A DNA stretch of 64,000 bases from positions 2,666,001 through 2,730,000 of the forward strand of contig NZ_CP040882.1 of NCBI RefSeq assembly GCF_006337085.1. Reading direction: 5' to 3'. How positions within the stretch are numbered: position 1 is the first letter of the stretch; each line of letters begins with the position of its first letter. The DNA is from Sutterella faecalis. GTDB taxonomy: Bacteria > Pseudomonadota > Gammaproteobacteria > Burkholderiales > Burkholderiaceae_F. The notes beneath the pieces were generated by a model that searched no databases, was not told the DNA's origin, and was given only the letters and a program-made list of their open reading frames with translations. Both the position numbers and the translations under genes were made by a program. Of the stretch, positions 34,429 to 42,585 are shown one piece after another.

Positions 34429-36769
34429 GATGAGGTTCCTCACTGAGGCCAAGGTCCGAAAGAATCGCTTTTGCAGCGTCCCGGCCGTCCGCAACGGCTT
34501 CCGCCGCGAGCGCCGCGCCCCGGACAGCGTCGCCTCCGGCATAGATGCCGGGGACGTTCGTGCGGGTGTTCTTTGCTTCAATAGAGCCCTTATCCGTGAA
34601 GCGGACGCCGAGCGCCTCCATCCACGCGTGCGGTTCCGTGCGGAAGCCGCAGGCAAGAAGGATCAGATCCGCAGGGATCCTCCGGATTTCGCCCGAAGGG
34701 ACATGACGAATTTCAAGCGCTTTGACCGATCCCGAGTCATCCGTGCAGATGCGCTGCGGGATGGATTCAAAGAGAAAGCGCGCGCCTTCCTTTCGGGCGG
34801 CGAGGACCTCAGACGGTATCGCGCGAATTTGAGTTTCGTGCTTCCTCGCGATCGCTAGCGCATCGGCGGCACCCTCTCGGATTGCGGCCCGCAGGCAGTC
34901 CATGGCAGTGTCGCCGCTTCCGATGACGACGACGCGTTTGCCGCGTACTTCCGCTGAAGCGCGGGGCGCTTTTGCATGCTTCTGAATTTCTTCCGGGAGC
35001 ATCCGGAACGCCGAAGTTGCAAGGTAGGTTTTCGCCTGCTCCACTCCCTTTGCCTCTTCGCCGGGGATCCCCGGAGAAGCGGGCTTCTCCGCCCCCGCAG
35101 CGATGAAGAGCGCATCGGCGTCCTCGAGAAGCTTCGCGGCGGGAACGTCTCTCCCGACTTTCGTCCCGAATCTGAATTCAACGCCCATTCTTGAGAGCAT
35201 CCGGCGGCGCCTCAGAACAAGCTCCTTTTCGAGCTTGAAGGCCGGAATGCCGAAGGTGAGAAGTCCGCCTGCGGCGGGTTCGCGGTCAAAGACAGTGACC
35301 CGGAGGCCGGCCTGGGCGAGGATATCGGCTGCCGCCAGACCGGCGGGGCCGGCGCCGATGACGGCGACGGAATGCTTCAAGGTTTTCACCGGGCGCTTCG
35401 GCTCCCAGCCGCGCGCGAGAACGCGCTCAACCGCGGCGCGTTCGAGCGGGGCAATCGGGACGGCGCCGCCCGCGACGGGGCAGACCGACTCGCAGAGGCG
35501 CTCAGACGGGCAGACGCGGCCGCAGATTTCCGGGAGCCTCCCGGCTTTGAGCATCATGAGCGCGGCATCGCGCACGCGCTCTTCGCGAAGGAGCGCCATC
35601 CAGGCCGGAATATCGGGGTGCTGCGGGCAGGCTCTGACGCACGCGCCGCATTCGATGCAGCGGGCGCTTTGTTCGCGCATTTCGGAGAGCGTCAGGGTGC
35701 CGACGGCGGGAAGGAAGGTCGTGCGGCGCTTTTCAATTGGAAGCGGCGCGCCCGTCCGGCGCAGGGACTTCGGCTTCTGAGCGCCTGAGAGCTCGACTTT
35801 CCCCGGAATCAGAGGAAAGGTGATGGCGCCTTCCGGACAGCTTTCAGCGCAGCGCCGGCATTTCGTGCAGTGCTCGTGCCCGAGCTCCGCATCGGGCCCC
35901 GTGAGGCGGATCCCCTCGGGGCATGCCGTGGCGCAGACGCGGCAGCTGAGGCCTTTCGAGTGCCTCAGGCAGGCCCGGCTCACGGTCGGCCGAAAGGTCC
36001 GGTTGAAGCGCGAGAGGAGCGTCATCAGGGCGCCGAGCGGGCAGAAGCTCCCGCACCAGCGGCGAAGGACGAAGATTTCAAGGAAAAGAAAGCCCGCAAA
36101 AATCGCGATCGACCAGGAGAGGTCATTCACCTCGAAGAGCCGCCAAAGCGCGATGAGAAGCGCAAAGGTGAGGCCTACCGGGCAGATGAGGCAGAAAACG
36201 GGAAATCCGAAGAGGGCGGACGATGCGAGCGCTCCCGCGAGAACGGCAAGAGGACCGGCATTCCGGGCGCTTGAAGGCGCAGAAGGGTTCCCGGTTTCGG
36301 CGTGAGCTTCCCTGGCTGAGGCGCAGGCGCTGCAGTTTTGCTCGGCATCCCTGACGCCGTTCGCCGGAGCCGACCGGGCGGAGGAAGGAGAAAAGGCGGC
36401 TGCTTTCTCAGCTTTTTCTTCATGCGGAGCGCCGGGCTTTCCCCGGGTCTTCTGCTCATCAATCCGGACTTCGTCGCGCTGCCCGAAAAGACGCTTCAGG
36501 AGCGGCACGGGACACACCCAGCCGCAGAAGATGCGCCCGAAGATCGTGCAGATGAGGAAAACAGCAAGAAGGCCGAAGAAGGCCTGCGGAATGAAGGTCT
36601 TCTCGGCAAGCATGACCTCAATGGCGCCGAGCGGGCAGATGAGCGCAATGTCCTTCCACCCGAAGCTCGAGAGTGTTCCCCAGCCGGTGTGCCAGAGAAG
36701 CCCGGCGGCAGTGAGGAGCAGAAAAAGGATCGCCGTGAGGGAGCGGAGAACTTTGGATGAAATCTTCAT
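34418..36769 (-). CDS. NapH-like membrane polyferredoxin fused to a GltD-type NAD(P)H oxidoreductase
   Basis: 783 aa from MKISSKVLRSLTAILF; ATG overlaps the stop of the NapG-like gene (ATGA). Residues 1-320 are NapH-like: four or more membrane helices, the CGWVCPVPLL and CGSFCPLGAL motifs and 4Fe-4S sites CRVCATACPEGI and CTKCRRCAESCPEGAI. A Glu/Lys/Ala-rich insertion lies near 95-150. Residues about 360-783 are like glutamate synthase small subunit / NfnB: CIECGACVRACPQHPDIP, CGRVCPSERLCESVCP, FAD motif AVIGAGPAGLAAADIL (near 465), NADP motif VVVIGSGDTAMDCL (near 612), and C-terminal GIYAGGDAVRGAALAAEAV. NapH and GltD domains are normally separate. The fusion could connect the quinone pool and NAD(P)H. 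Confidence 0.85.
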   Translation of the reverse strand: MKISSKVLRSLTAILFLLLTAAGLLWHTGWGTLSSFGWKDIALICPLGAIEVMLAEKTFIPQAFFGLLAVFLICTIFGRIFCGWVCPVPLLKRLFGQRDEVRIDEQKTRGKPGAPHEEKAEKAAAFSPSSARSAPANGVRDAEQNCSACASAREAHAETGNPSAPSSARNAGPLAVLAGALASSALFGFPVFCLICPVGLTFALLIALWRLFEVNDLSWSIAIFAGFLFLEIFVLRRWCGSFCPLGALMTLLSRFNRTFRPTVSRACLRHSKGLSCRVCATACPEGIRLTGPDAELGHEHCTKCRRCAESCPEGAITFPLIPGKVELSGAQKPKSLRRTGAPLPIEKRRTTFLPAVGTLTLSEMREQSARCIECGACVRACPQHPDIPAWMALLREERVRDAALMMLKAGRLPEICGRVCPSERLCESVCPVAGGAVPIAPLERAAVERVLARGWEPKRPVKTLKHSVAVIGAGPAGLAAADILAQAGLRVTVFDREPAAGGLLTFGIPAFKLEKELVLRRRRMLSRMGVEFRFGTKVGRDVPAAKLLEDADALFIAAGAEKPASPGIPGEEAKGVEQAKTYLATSAFRMLPEEIQKHAKAPRASAEVRGKRVVVIGSGDTAMDCLRAAIREGAADALAIARKHETQIRAIPSEVLAARKEGARFLFESIPQRICTDDSGSVKALEIRHVPSGEIRRIPADLILLACGFRTEPHAWMEALGVRFTDKGSIEAKNTRTNVPGIYAGGDAVRGAALAAEAVADGRDAAKAILSDLGLSEEPHHER

Positions 36770-37398
36770 TTGGCGCCTCCCTCTGCAGCCGACGGCGCTT
36801 CTGAAAGCGGACGCACGACGATGCCGCGCTCCGCTTCTCCGCGCCAGGACTGGTAGACGTGCGAGGGACAGATGAGCTCGCATTTGCCGCAGCCGTTGCA
36901 CTTCTCGGCATTCACGATCGGGCGGTTCCGTGGATCGAGGTCGATTGCCTCATAGGGACAGGCTTCATGGCATTTGGTGCAGGCGCCGGTTCGTAGCGCA
37001 ATGCAGGAGTCGGTGACTTCAGCGAGTCCGATTTTTGCTGTTTCCGGGTCGAACGCGGCAATGGCGCCCGTCGGACAGACTTCTGCGCATTTCTCGCAGA
37101 AGTCGCAGAAGCCGAGCCGGAAATCCATGACGGGCGTGCGCAGCGACAGGATCCCGTCGGAAAGCTTTCCCGAACTGATTACGTTGGTGTGGCAGACGCT
37201 GCGGCACCGGTCGCATCTGAGGCACCGTGCGAGAAAGTTTTCAGCCGGGACGGATCCGGGCGGACGAACGAGATGGGGTTCCCCTTCGGTGCTTCCCCAG
37301 GCGCCGAGGAGAAGAAGGCCGGCCGCACCTGCGGACCCTGCGAGGAGTCCGCGGCGATCGAATTTCGGGGGAGATTTTTTCTGGCTTTCGGCCGGCAT
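36766..37398 (-). CDS. NapG-like Tat-exported ferredoxin
   Basis: 210 aa. Tat signal FDRRGLLAGSAGAAGLLLLGAW (residues 13-34), then four 4Fe-4S motifs: CLRCDRCRSVCHTN, CDFCEKCAEVCPTGAI, CTKCHEACPYEAI and CNGCGKCELICPSHVY. NapG works with NapH as a quinol dehydrogenase passing electrons to a periplasmic reductase; here the partner is the NapH-GltD fusion directly downstream (4-nt overlap). AAGGA 8 nt upstream supports the start. Confidence 0.88.
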   Translation of the reverse strand: MPAESQKKSPPKFDRRGLLAGSAGAAGLLLLGAWGSTEGEPHLVRPPGSVPAENFLARCLRCDRCRSVCHTNVISSGKLSDGILSLRTPVMDFRLGFCDFCEKCAEVCPTGAIAAFDPETAKIGLAEVTDSCIALRTGACTKCHEACPYEAIDLDPRNRPIVNAEKCNGCGKCELICPSHVYQSWRGEAERGIVVRPLSEAPSAAEGGAK

Positions 37399-37424
37399 GT
37401 CGGGGTCCTTCTTCTTGTTTCCGG

Positions 37425-38114
37425 TCAGGCTTCTGCCTGCGGCATCCCGTCGTTTTTGAGTTCCTGAAGGAGGTCCTTCAGAAGCGCTCCGTCCACGATC
37501 AGGAACCCTTGCATGAACTGAGCGACGGCCGGGTAGAAGGGCTTTTCGGCATAGCGCTCGACGTCGCGGGCGAAGCCCTTCGTCCAGTTGAGGAGATGGT
37601 CCTCGAGGAATGAGGCCTGCGCTTCAAGACTTGCAATCACGGCTTCCGAATCCCCGCGGGCGGCGAACTTCATCGCGTCGCGGCAGAGCTGCGCCATGAA
37701 GTCGAGTTCGAGCGCGATGTGGTCTTCGTGAATGTCGGAGTGCTCCTTTCGCGCGAGACCGTGGCGGCGGTAGATTGCGCAGACCTTCTCCCAGGCTTCC
37801 TGCATGACGAGGCCCTGCGGGCTCGTATAGACGGACTCGTACGGATAGGCGGCTTTTCCGCCCGTGACGCCTGCGCCGATGAAGACGCGGGCATAGTCGA
37901 CGGCGAGGTCCGTGAGCGGATCGCCGCCCGGGTTTCTGAGCCAGTCGCCGAGCTTTGCGGCGCCTTCCTTCATCGCTTCGCTCGGATAGTCGGCCGTGAA
38001 GTCCATCGAGCGGATCTTCTCGAGGAAGGTCCCGTCGATTTCCGTCTCAAAGACGCGGGAAAGAAAGACGTAGAGGCCGCAGCGGCTCTGGAAGAAGGGA
38101 AGAAGCTCTTTCAT
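37425..38114 (-). CDS. TorD/DmsD-family chaperone for the molybdoenzyme
   Basis: 229 aa all-helical cytoplasmic protein. Carries the family's PYESVYTS motif and the DIHEDHIALELDFMAQL segment. TorD-type chaperones bind the Tat signal of a molybdoenzyme and hold it until cofactor insertion. Start at MKELLPFF (38114) is preferred; a GTG at 38159 would overlap the anchor gene. It lies 29 nt after the anchor gene. Confidence 0.88.
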   Translation of the reverse strand: MKELLPFFQSRCGLYVFLSRVFETEIDGTFLEKIRSMDFTADYPSEAMKEGAAKLGDWLRNPGGDPLTDLAVDYARVFIGAGVTGGKAAYPYESVYTSPQGLVMQEAWEKVCAIYRRHGLARKEHSDIHEDHIALELDFMAQLCRDAMKFAARGDSEAVIASLEAQASFLEDHLLNWTKGFARDVERYAEKPFYPAVAQFMQGFLIVDGALLKDLLQELKNDGMPQAEA

Positions 38115-38143
38115 TTTGAAGTGAAGTCGGTTGAAAGGGATGG

Positions 38144-39016
38144 TCAGAAGAAGCGCCACTCAGGGACGCCGAGCTTGAGGACGCTCCAGCTCAAGGCTGC
38201 GGAGCCGAGGGCAGAGAAAATCATGAGAAGGAGCGCAGGCGCTGCCATCCTCATCCTTTTCGCGGCCTTCGCTCGAATAAGTCTCGTGATGACGACGGGG
38301 CAAATAATGCCCGAGAGGACTGCTCCCATCCAGAAGGGAAGCGCGAGATCGCCCGCGAGAAGCCTCCCGGCCGTCGGCGCATCGGAGGGCGCTTCGCCCC
38401 ATCCGAGCCGCGCGAGAAAAATGAGGAGGCCGAATGCAGGAAGAAGCGGTGTGAGGACAGTCATCCGAAGTGCGTCCTCGCGGAGCCTGTTTTTCCCTTC
38501 CTCCTCAAAATCCTCGCGCCGGGCCTCGAGGTCGGCGATGAGAAGAAAAACCGCAGCGCCCGCAGATAAGCTCCATCCAAAAGCCGGAAGTCCCATGGCG
38601 AGCGTGTGCCACCCGGCGCGCCAGGGCATGTAGAGGGAGAGCGCGGCAAAGACGGCGGCGAGCGTCCCGGCGATGCCGGCCAGGGCTGCACCGGACTTTG
38701 TCGACCGTTCAAGCGCTCCCCGGCCGGCCATAATGAGGTAGAGGAGAAGCAGAAGGAAGGCAGCGCCCAGGCTCGCGAATTCCCGGAAAAGTCCGGTGCC
38801 GGTGTTCTTCAGAACGCCGAAGATGAGTTCGGGCCGCCCGAAGGAGAAGACTGCGGCCGAGCTTCCGAGAAGGAAGAGAAAGAGCGCTGCGAGCGCCGTC
38901 CCCGCCGCGACGCGCGCTCTCACTCCCATGCACTCGCCGAGGGCGAGCGCAAGTGCGGCTCCGGCGCCCAACGTGGCGCAGAAGAGGAGCGTGAAGAGCG
39001 AGAGCGCGTTCGTCAT
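38144..39016 (-). CDS. DmsC-like membrane anchor subunit
   Basis: 290 aa with about eight membrane helices and few soluble loops, matching the size and pattern of DmsC. It anchors the catalytic and FeS subunits at the periplasmic face and takes electrons from menaquinol. Lies 15 nt after the FeS subunit gene. Confidence 0.82.
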   Translation of the reverse strand: MTNALSLFTLLFCATLGAGAALALALGECMGVRARVAAGTALAALFLFLLGSSAAVFSFGRPELIFGVLKNTGTGLFREFASLGAAFLLLLLYLIMAGRGALERSTKSGAALAGIAGTLAAVFAALSLYMPWRAGWHTLAMGLPAFGWSLSAGAAVFLLIADLEARREDFEEEGKNRLREDALRMTVLTPLLPAFGLLIFLARLGWGEAPSDAPTAGRLLAGDLALPFWMGAVLSGIICPVVITRLIRAKAAKRMRMAAPALLLMIFSALGSAALSWSVLKLGVPEWRFF

Positions 39017-39031
39017 GCCGGCAATCCCCGC

Positions 39032-39625
39032 TTAGAGCATCTTCGGCGGGTTGGCCTGCCAGTCGCCCGTCTTCTTGTGCAGGATGTAGCGCACGGTCGG
39101 GTGGTTCCCCGAATCCGGCATCGAATGCACGTTTTCGGGCCCTGCGGCGGCAATGACCTTCGATACATCGCTTTCCGGATCGTCGATATCGCCGAAGAAG
39201 CGCGCCTTGGCGCAGCAGACCTTCACGCACGCGGGCTGCTCGCCCACGGCCTGAAGATGCTGGCAGAGCGTGCACTTTTCGACCACGTTCGTTTCCGGGT
39301 TGTAGGAGCGGGCGCCGTAGGGGCATGCCGCCATGCACATCTTGCAGCCGATGCACTTTTCCTTGTCGACCAGAATCTGGCCGTCCTCGGTCTTGTAGGT
39401 CGCGCCCGTCGGGCAGACCTTCACGCACGGGGCGTCCTTGCAGCCCTGGCAGATGGAGGGGAGAAAGTACTGCTTGATCTCGGGGAACTTTCCCATGGGT
39501 CCGATCGAGAGCACCTTGTTGTAGTGCACGCCGAGGGCCACGTTGTTTTCCTGCTTGCAGGCGACTTCGCACGCAAAGCATCCGATGCAGCGGTCGAGGT
39601 CGATAACCATTGTTTTCTGGGTCAT
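39032..39625 (-). CDS. DmsB-like 4Fe-4S electron-transfer subunit
   Basis: 197 aa with sixteen Cys in four 4Fe-4S groups: CIGCFACEVACKQEN, CQGCKDAPCVKVCP, CIGCKMCMAACPYGAR and CTLCQHLQ...PACVKVCC. No signal peptide, as expected for a subunit exported with the Tat catalytic partner. It starts 14 nt after the catalytic subunit gene. Confidence 0.92.
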   Translation of the reverse strand: MTQKTMVIDLDRCIGCFACEVACKQENNVALGVHYNKVLSIGPMGKFPEIKQYFLPSICQGCKDAPCVKVCPTGATYKTEDGQILVDKEKCIGCKMCMAACPYGARSYNPETNVVEKCTLCQHLQAVGEQPACVKVCCAKARFFGDIDDPESDVSKVIAAAGPENVHSMPDSGNHPTVRYILHKKTGDWQANPPKML

Positions 39626-39639
39626 GATCGTTGTCTCCG

Positions 39640-42315
39640 TCAGAACTTCGCGTCAGGGGTCGTATCGGTGGGCTGCGGAAGCCAGGGCTTGAAGTCCTCG
39701 GGCTTCTGCCAGATGCCTTCCGGAGCGCCGGGCGCCTTTGAGATCTGCACCTGGAAGCCGCGCAGCGTATAGGTGCCGACCATGTCGTTGAAGGGAGCGT
39801 CGTTCTTGGAAAGCACATTGACGTTCGCTTCCTGCCAGCCGCCCGTCTTCGTGTCGAGCGTTTCCGGGAACCAGAAGCGTTCCATGTAGACGATCCGGGG
39901 CGGGATGCCTTCCGTGAGGCGGACCTTGCCGCGGATGCGGCCGCGGAGCGACTCAACCCACACCCAGTCGCCCGTCGTCACGGCATAGTTCTTTGCCGTC
40001 TCGGGGTTCACCCAGATTTCGGGCACCGGGTAGATTTCGCGCAGGTACGGAATGTTGCGCAGCGTCCCGTGGTGGTACATCGGCAGACGCCCGTTCGTGA
40101 GCACGAGCGGATACTTCTTCGCAATCTCGCCCGAGGGGCTTTCAGCGGGTTCAAGGTAGTAGGGAAGCGGGTCGTAGTCCTTCTCGACGGGCGGAAGCTT
40201 CTGGAGCGCATAGGGCTTGCCGGTGCGGCCGAGCTCGATGAAGACGTCGCCGTAGAGCTCGAGCTTCTTCGTGGGCGTTCTGAAGCCCTGGGGGAGCCCC
40301 GTCTTCGGATCCGTCTTCTTGTAGACGTAGTAGGAATTCCACTTCTCGTACGGCATGTACGTGACCGGGTTGTGCTCAAGGAGCTCCTTCCAGGTCATGT
40401 TGATGCGCTTGAGGCGGCCGTTGAGGAGCTCTTCCATCGAATCCCAGTAGGCGAGATCGTCCTTCATGAAGGCGGGATCGCAGGCGCGCCTGCAGTTTTC
40501 GTTCCCGAGTTCGGCGCAGCGCTTGACGAGCTTCGACCAGAAGAGCGTTTCGTCTTCGGTTTCCCAGACGTGCGCCACGGCCTGGCGGGCGAAGACCATG
40601 TTCATGCATTCGACGAGCATGTTGGTCTCAAGCCATTCGCGGGCCGGGAGCAGAATGTCGGCGAACTTCGAGAAGGATGTCGGGTACATGTACATGTGAA
40701 CGACGAGATCCATCTTCTCGAGCGCCGGAACCCAGGAGGCGGCATTGCCGTTGACGCCGAATTTGTTCCCCGAGCGTTCGAGCCACACCTTGAGGGGATA
40801 GGGCTTTTCGGTGAGGATCGCGTTGAGGATGGCAGAAGGCTGTCCCGCATCCCACTGCAGGAGCCCCTTATGCTCGTTGGAGCCGAGGCGCTTCGTGAGC
40901 TGTCCTTCGGGAAGGAGGTAGGAGCAGCGCGTGGCGAGGCTTCCGGCAGGAACCACATTGCTCGAGGGATTTCTCTGCATGAGGGCGCCCGGGCGCTCCA
41001 CGTTCCCCATAAGGGCGTTGAGGATGACGGAGCCCATCGCGGCCTGGACGGAGTTGGGCGTCTGGTCGGTCGCAACGCCGAGCGCGATGCCCGCAGGGCC
41101 GTCGGCATACATGAGGATCGCTTCCTCAATCTTCTTTGGATCGAGCCAGCAGACTTCAGCGCCCTTCTCGAGCGTCCAGGGTTCGGCGCGTTCCCGGAGG
41201 CAGCGGAAGCCCGTCTTGTACTTCACGCCCTGGAATTCAAATTCGCCGTCAAGCACAGGATCGAGCGCATCGTCCCAGGGATAGCGGATCGCCTTCGGGC
41301 TCTGCGTCTTCGCATCCCAGACGACGAAGGTCTTTGCGTCTCCCTTCGGATCGAGCTCATTGGCGCGGACGAGTCGCTTTGTTTCCGCGTTGACGAGATA
41401 GGGAAGATTCGTCCACTTGAGAACGAATTCATGGTCGTAGAGGTTCTTTTCGATCAGGTAGCGCGTCCAGCAGAGCATGAGCGCGACGTCGGTGCCCGGA
41501 CGGATCGGGAGCCAGATGTCGGACTTCGCGGCATCGGGCTGAAAGCGCGGGTCGATCGAAATCGTCTTCACGCCCTTGGCGCGAAGTTCGACGAGCGCGC
41601 GGCCGCCGCCAGCGGTGCAGCTGTAGGAGGCGTCCGTACCCCAGAGGACGAGCGTCTTGATTTCCGTGTTAGGGTTGTAGATTTCTCGGGCGGATTCGTC
41701 AGCGATTGAGGTCGAGGGACCGCCGTACATGAGGTCGTAGGCGAGCGTGCGCGGGAGATAGCACTGGGCGCATCCGGGCTCGTACCAGTTGGGCGTGCCG
41801 AAGGCATTGCAGAAGCGCGGAATGCCGCGGAAGGCGGGATTGCCGCCGCCGCCCGTCGTGACGAGAACGGATTCGGCGCCGTACTGACGGCGGACTTCCT
41901 CGAGCTTATTGGCGATGATGTCGACCGCTTCCTTCCAGGAGATGCGCTTCCATTTGTTTTCGCCGCGCTTCCCCACGCGCATGAGCGGGTACTTGTTGCG
42001 GTTCGGGTGGTAGAGGGCGCTTACGCCCGCAAGCGCCTTCGCGCAGAGCGAGCCCTTCGACATCGGGTATTCCGGGTTGCCTTCGAGCTTCACGACGCGG
42101 CCATTGCGCACATGTGCGAGAACGCCGCAGTTGTGAATGCAGGCGCGGCAGCAGGTCTTGACGATTTTGGTTTCGCCTTCCTGAGCGGCATCGGGAACGG
42201 CAGCCTTTGCGGCAGGCACAAGGCCTTCTGTGATCGTTCCGGAAAGCGTCGCAGCGGCGCCTGTCGCGGCAGCCGCTTCAAGGAAGCTTCGGCGGGAGAT
42301 TTTGGGGAATTCCAT
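39640..42315 (-). CDS. Tat-exported DMSO-reductase-family molybdopterin catalytic subunit, substrate unknown
   Basis: 891 aa. Tat signal ISRRSFLEAAAATGAAATLS (residues 6-25). A 4Fe-4S site CCRACIHNCG plus the downstream GSLCAKALAG; molybdopterin domains follow (EAVDIIANKLEEVRRQYGAESVLVTTGGGG; GTPNWYEPGCAQCYLPR). In the last segment a Cys aligns roughly with the metal-binding Cys of NapA, so a Cys ligand is possible. C-terminal dinucleotide-binding domain (PLVLTNGRLPMYHHGTLRNIPYLREI...VWVNPETA). The family includes DMSO, polysulfide and arsenate reductases and gut catechol dehydroxylases; I cannot decide among them. AGGAG 7 nt before 42315 supports the start. Confidence 0.85.
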   Translation of the reverse strand: MEFPKISRRSFLEAAAATGAAATLSGTITEGLVPAAKAAVPDAAQEGETKIVKTCCRACIHNCGVLAHVRNGRVVKLEGNPEYPMSKGSLCAKALAGVSALYHPNRNKYPLMRVGKRGENKWKRISWKEAVDIIANKLEEVRRQYGAESVLVTTGGGGNPAFRGIPRFCNAFGTPNWYEPGCAQCYLPRTLAYDLMYGGPSTSIADESAREIYNPNTEIKTLVLWGTDASYSCTAGGGRALVELRAKGVKTISIDPRFQPDAAKSDIWLPIRPGTDVALMLCWTRYLIEKNLYDHEFVLKWTNLPYLVNAETKRLVRANELDPKGDAKTFVVWDAKTQSPKAIRYPWDDALDPVLDGEFEFQGVKYKTGFRCLRERAEPWTLEKGAEVCWLDPKKIEEAILMYADGPAGIALGVATDQTPNSVQAAMGSVILNALMGNVERPGALMQRNPSSNVVPAGSLATRCSYLLPEGQLTKRLGSNEHKGLLQWDAGQPSAILNAILTEKPYPLKVWLERSGNKFGVNGNAASWVPALEKMDLVVHMYMYPTSFSKFADILLPAREWLETNMLVECMNMVFARQAVAHVWETEDETLFWSKLVKRCAELGNENCRRACDPAFMKDDLAYWDSMEELLNGRLKRINMTWKELLEHNPVTYMPYEKWNSYYVYKKTDPKTGLPQGFRTPTKKLELYGDVFIELGRTGKPYALQKLPPVEKDYDPLPYYLEPAESPSGEIAKKYPLVLTNGRLPMYHHGTLRNIPYLREIYPVPEIWVNPETAKNYAVTTGDWVWVESLRGRIRGKVRLTEGIPPRIVYMERFWFPETLDTKTGGWQEANVNVLSKNDAPFNDMVGTYTLRGFQVQISKAPGAPEGIWQKPEDFKPWLPQPTDTTPDAKF

Positions 42316-42524
42316 GGCTGGACTCCTGGGTGACGGGAAACGTTTGCGATCTGCCTTCATGTGAGAAATGAGGCAAATCGTTGAGACGGAAGCAGGTGCG
42401 GCTCTTTGTTGTTCTGGTCTTTTTGAAGCCGCTTCTCTACGTCTTTCGGCTTAGTTTCTTAATCTCCCGATGATTGCGCCATACAGAATTTGAAAGCTAA
42501 GTTGTTGTTTTCGCAAGAATATTT

Positions 42525-42540
42525 TGAGAATGATTCTTAT
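42525..42540. promoter_or_regulatory. Fur-like box upstream of the molybdoenzyme operon
   Basis: TTGAGAATGATTCTTA, a near-palindrome like the box at 21483-21499. It lies about 210 nt upstream of the operon start and 23 nt from the second IS copy. Confidence 0.45.
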
Positions 42541-42585
42541 TTACATAAAATTCCATATAAAATAAAAGAACCTCAATTCTTCCCA

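Noticed and set aside
36770..36901. N-terminal extension of the NapH-GltD protein
   Set aside because: Overlaps the NapG-like gene in another frame and is Arg-rich; ATG at 36769 with ATGA overlap is the natural start.
40069..41709. 546-codon open frame antisense to the molybdoenzyme gene
   Set aside because: GC-rich shadow of the real gene; composition Arg/Glu/Gly-rich, no domain, no ribosome site.
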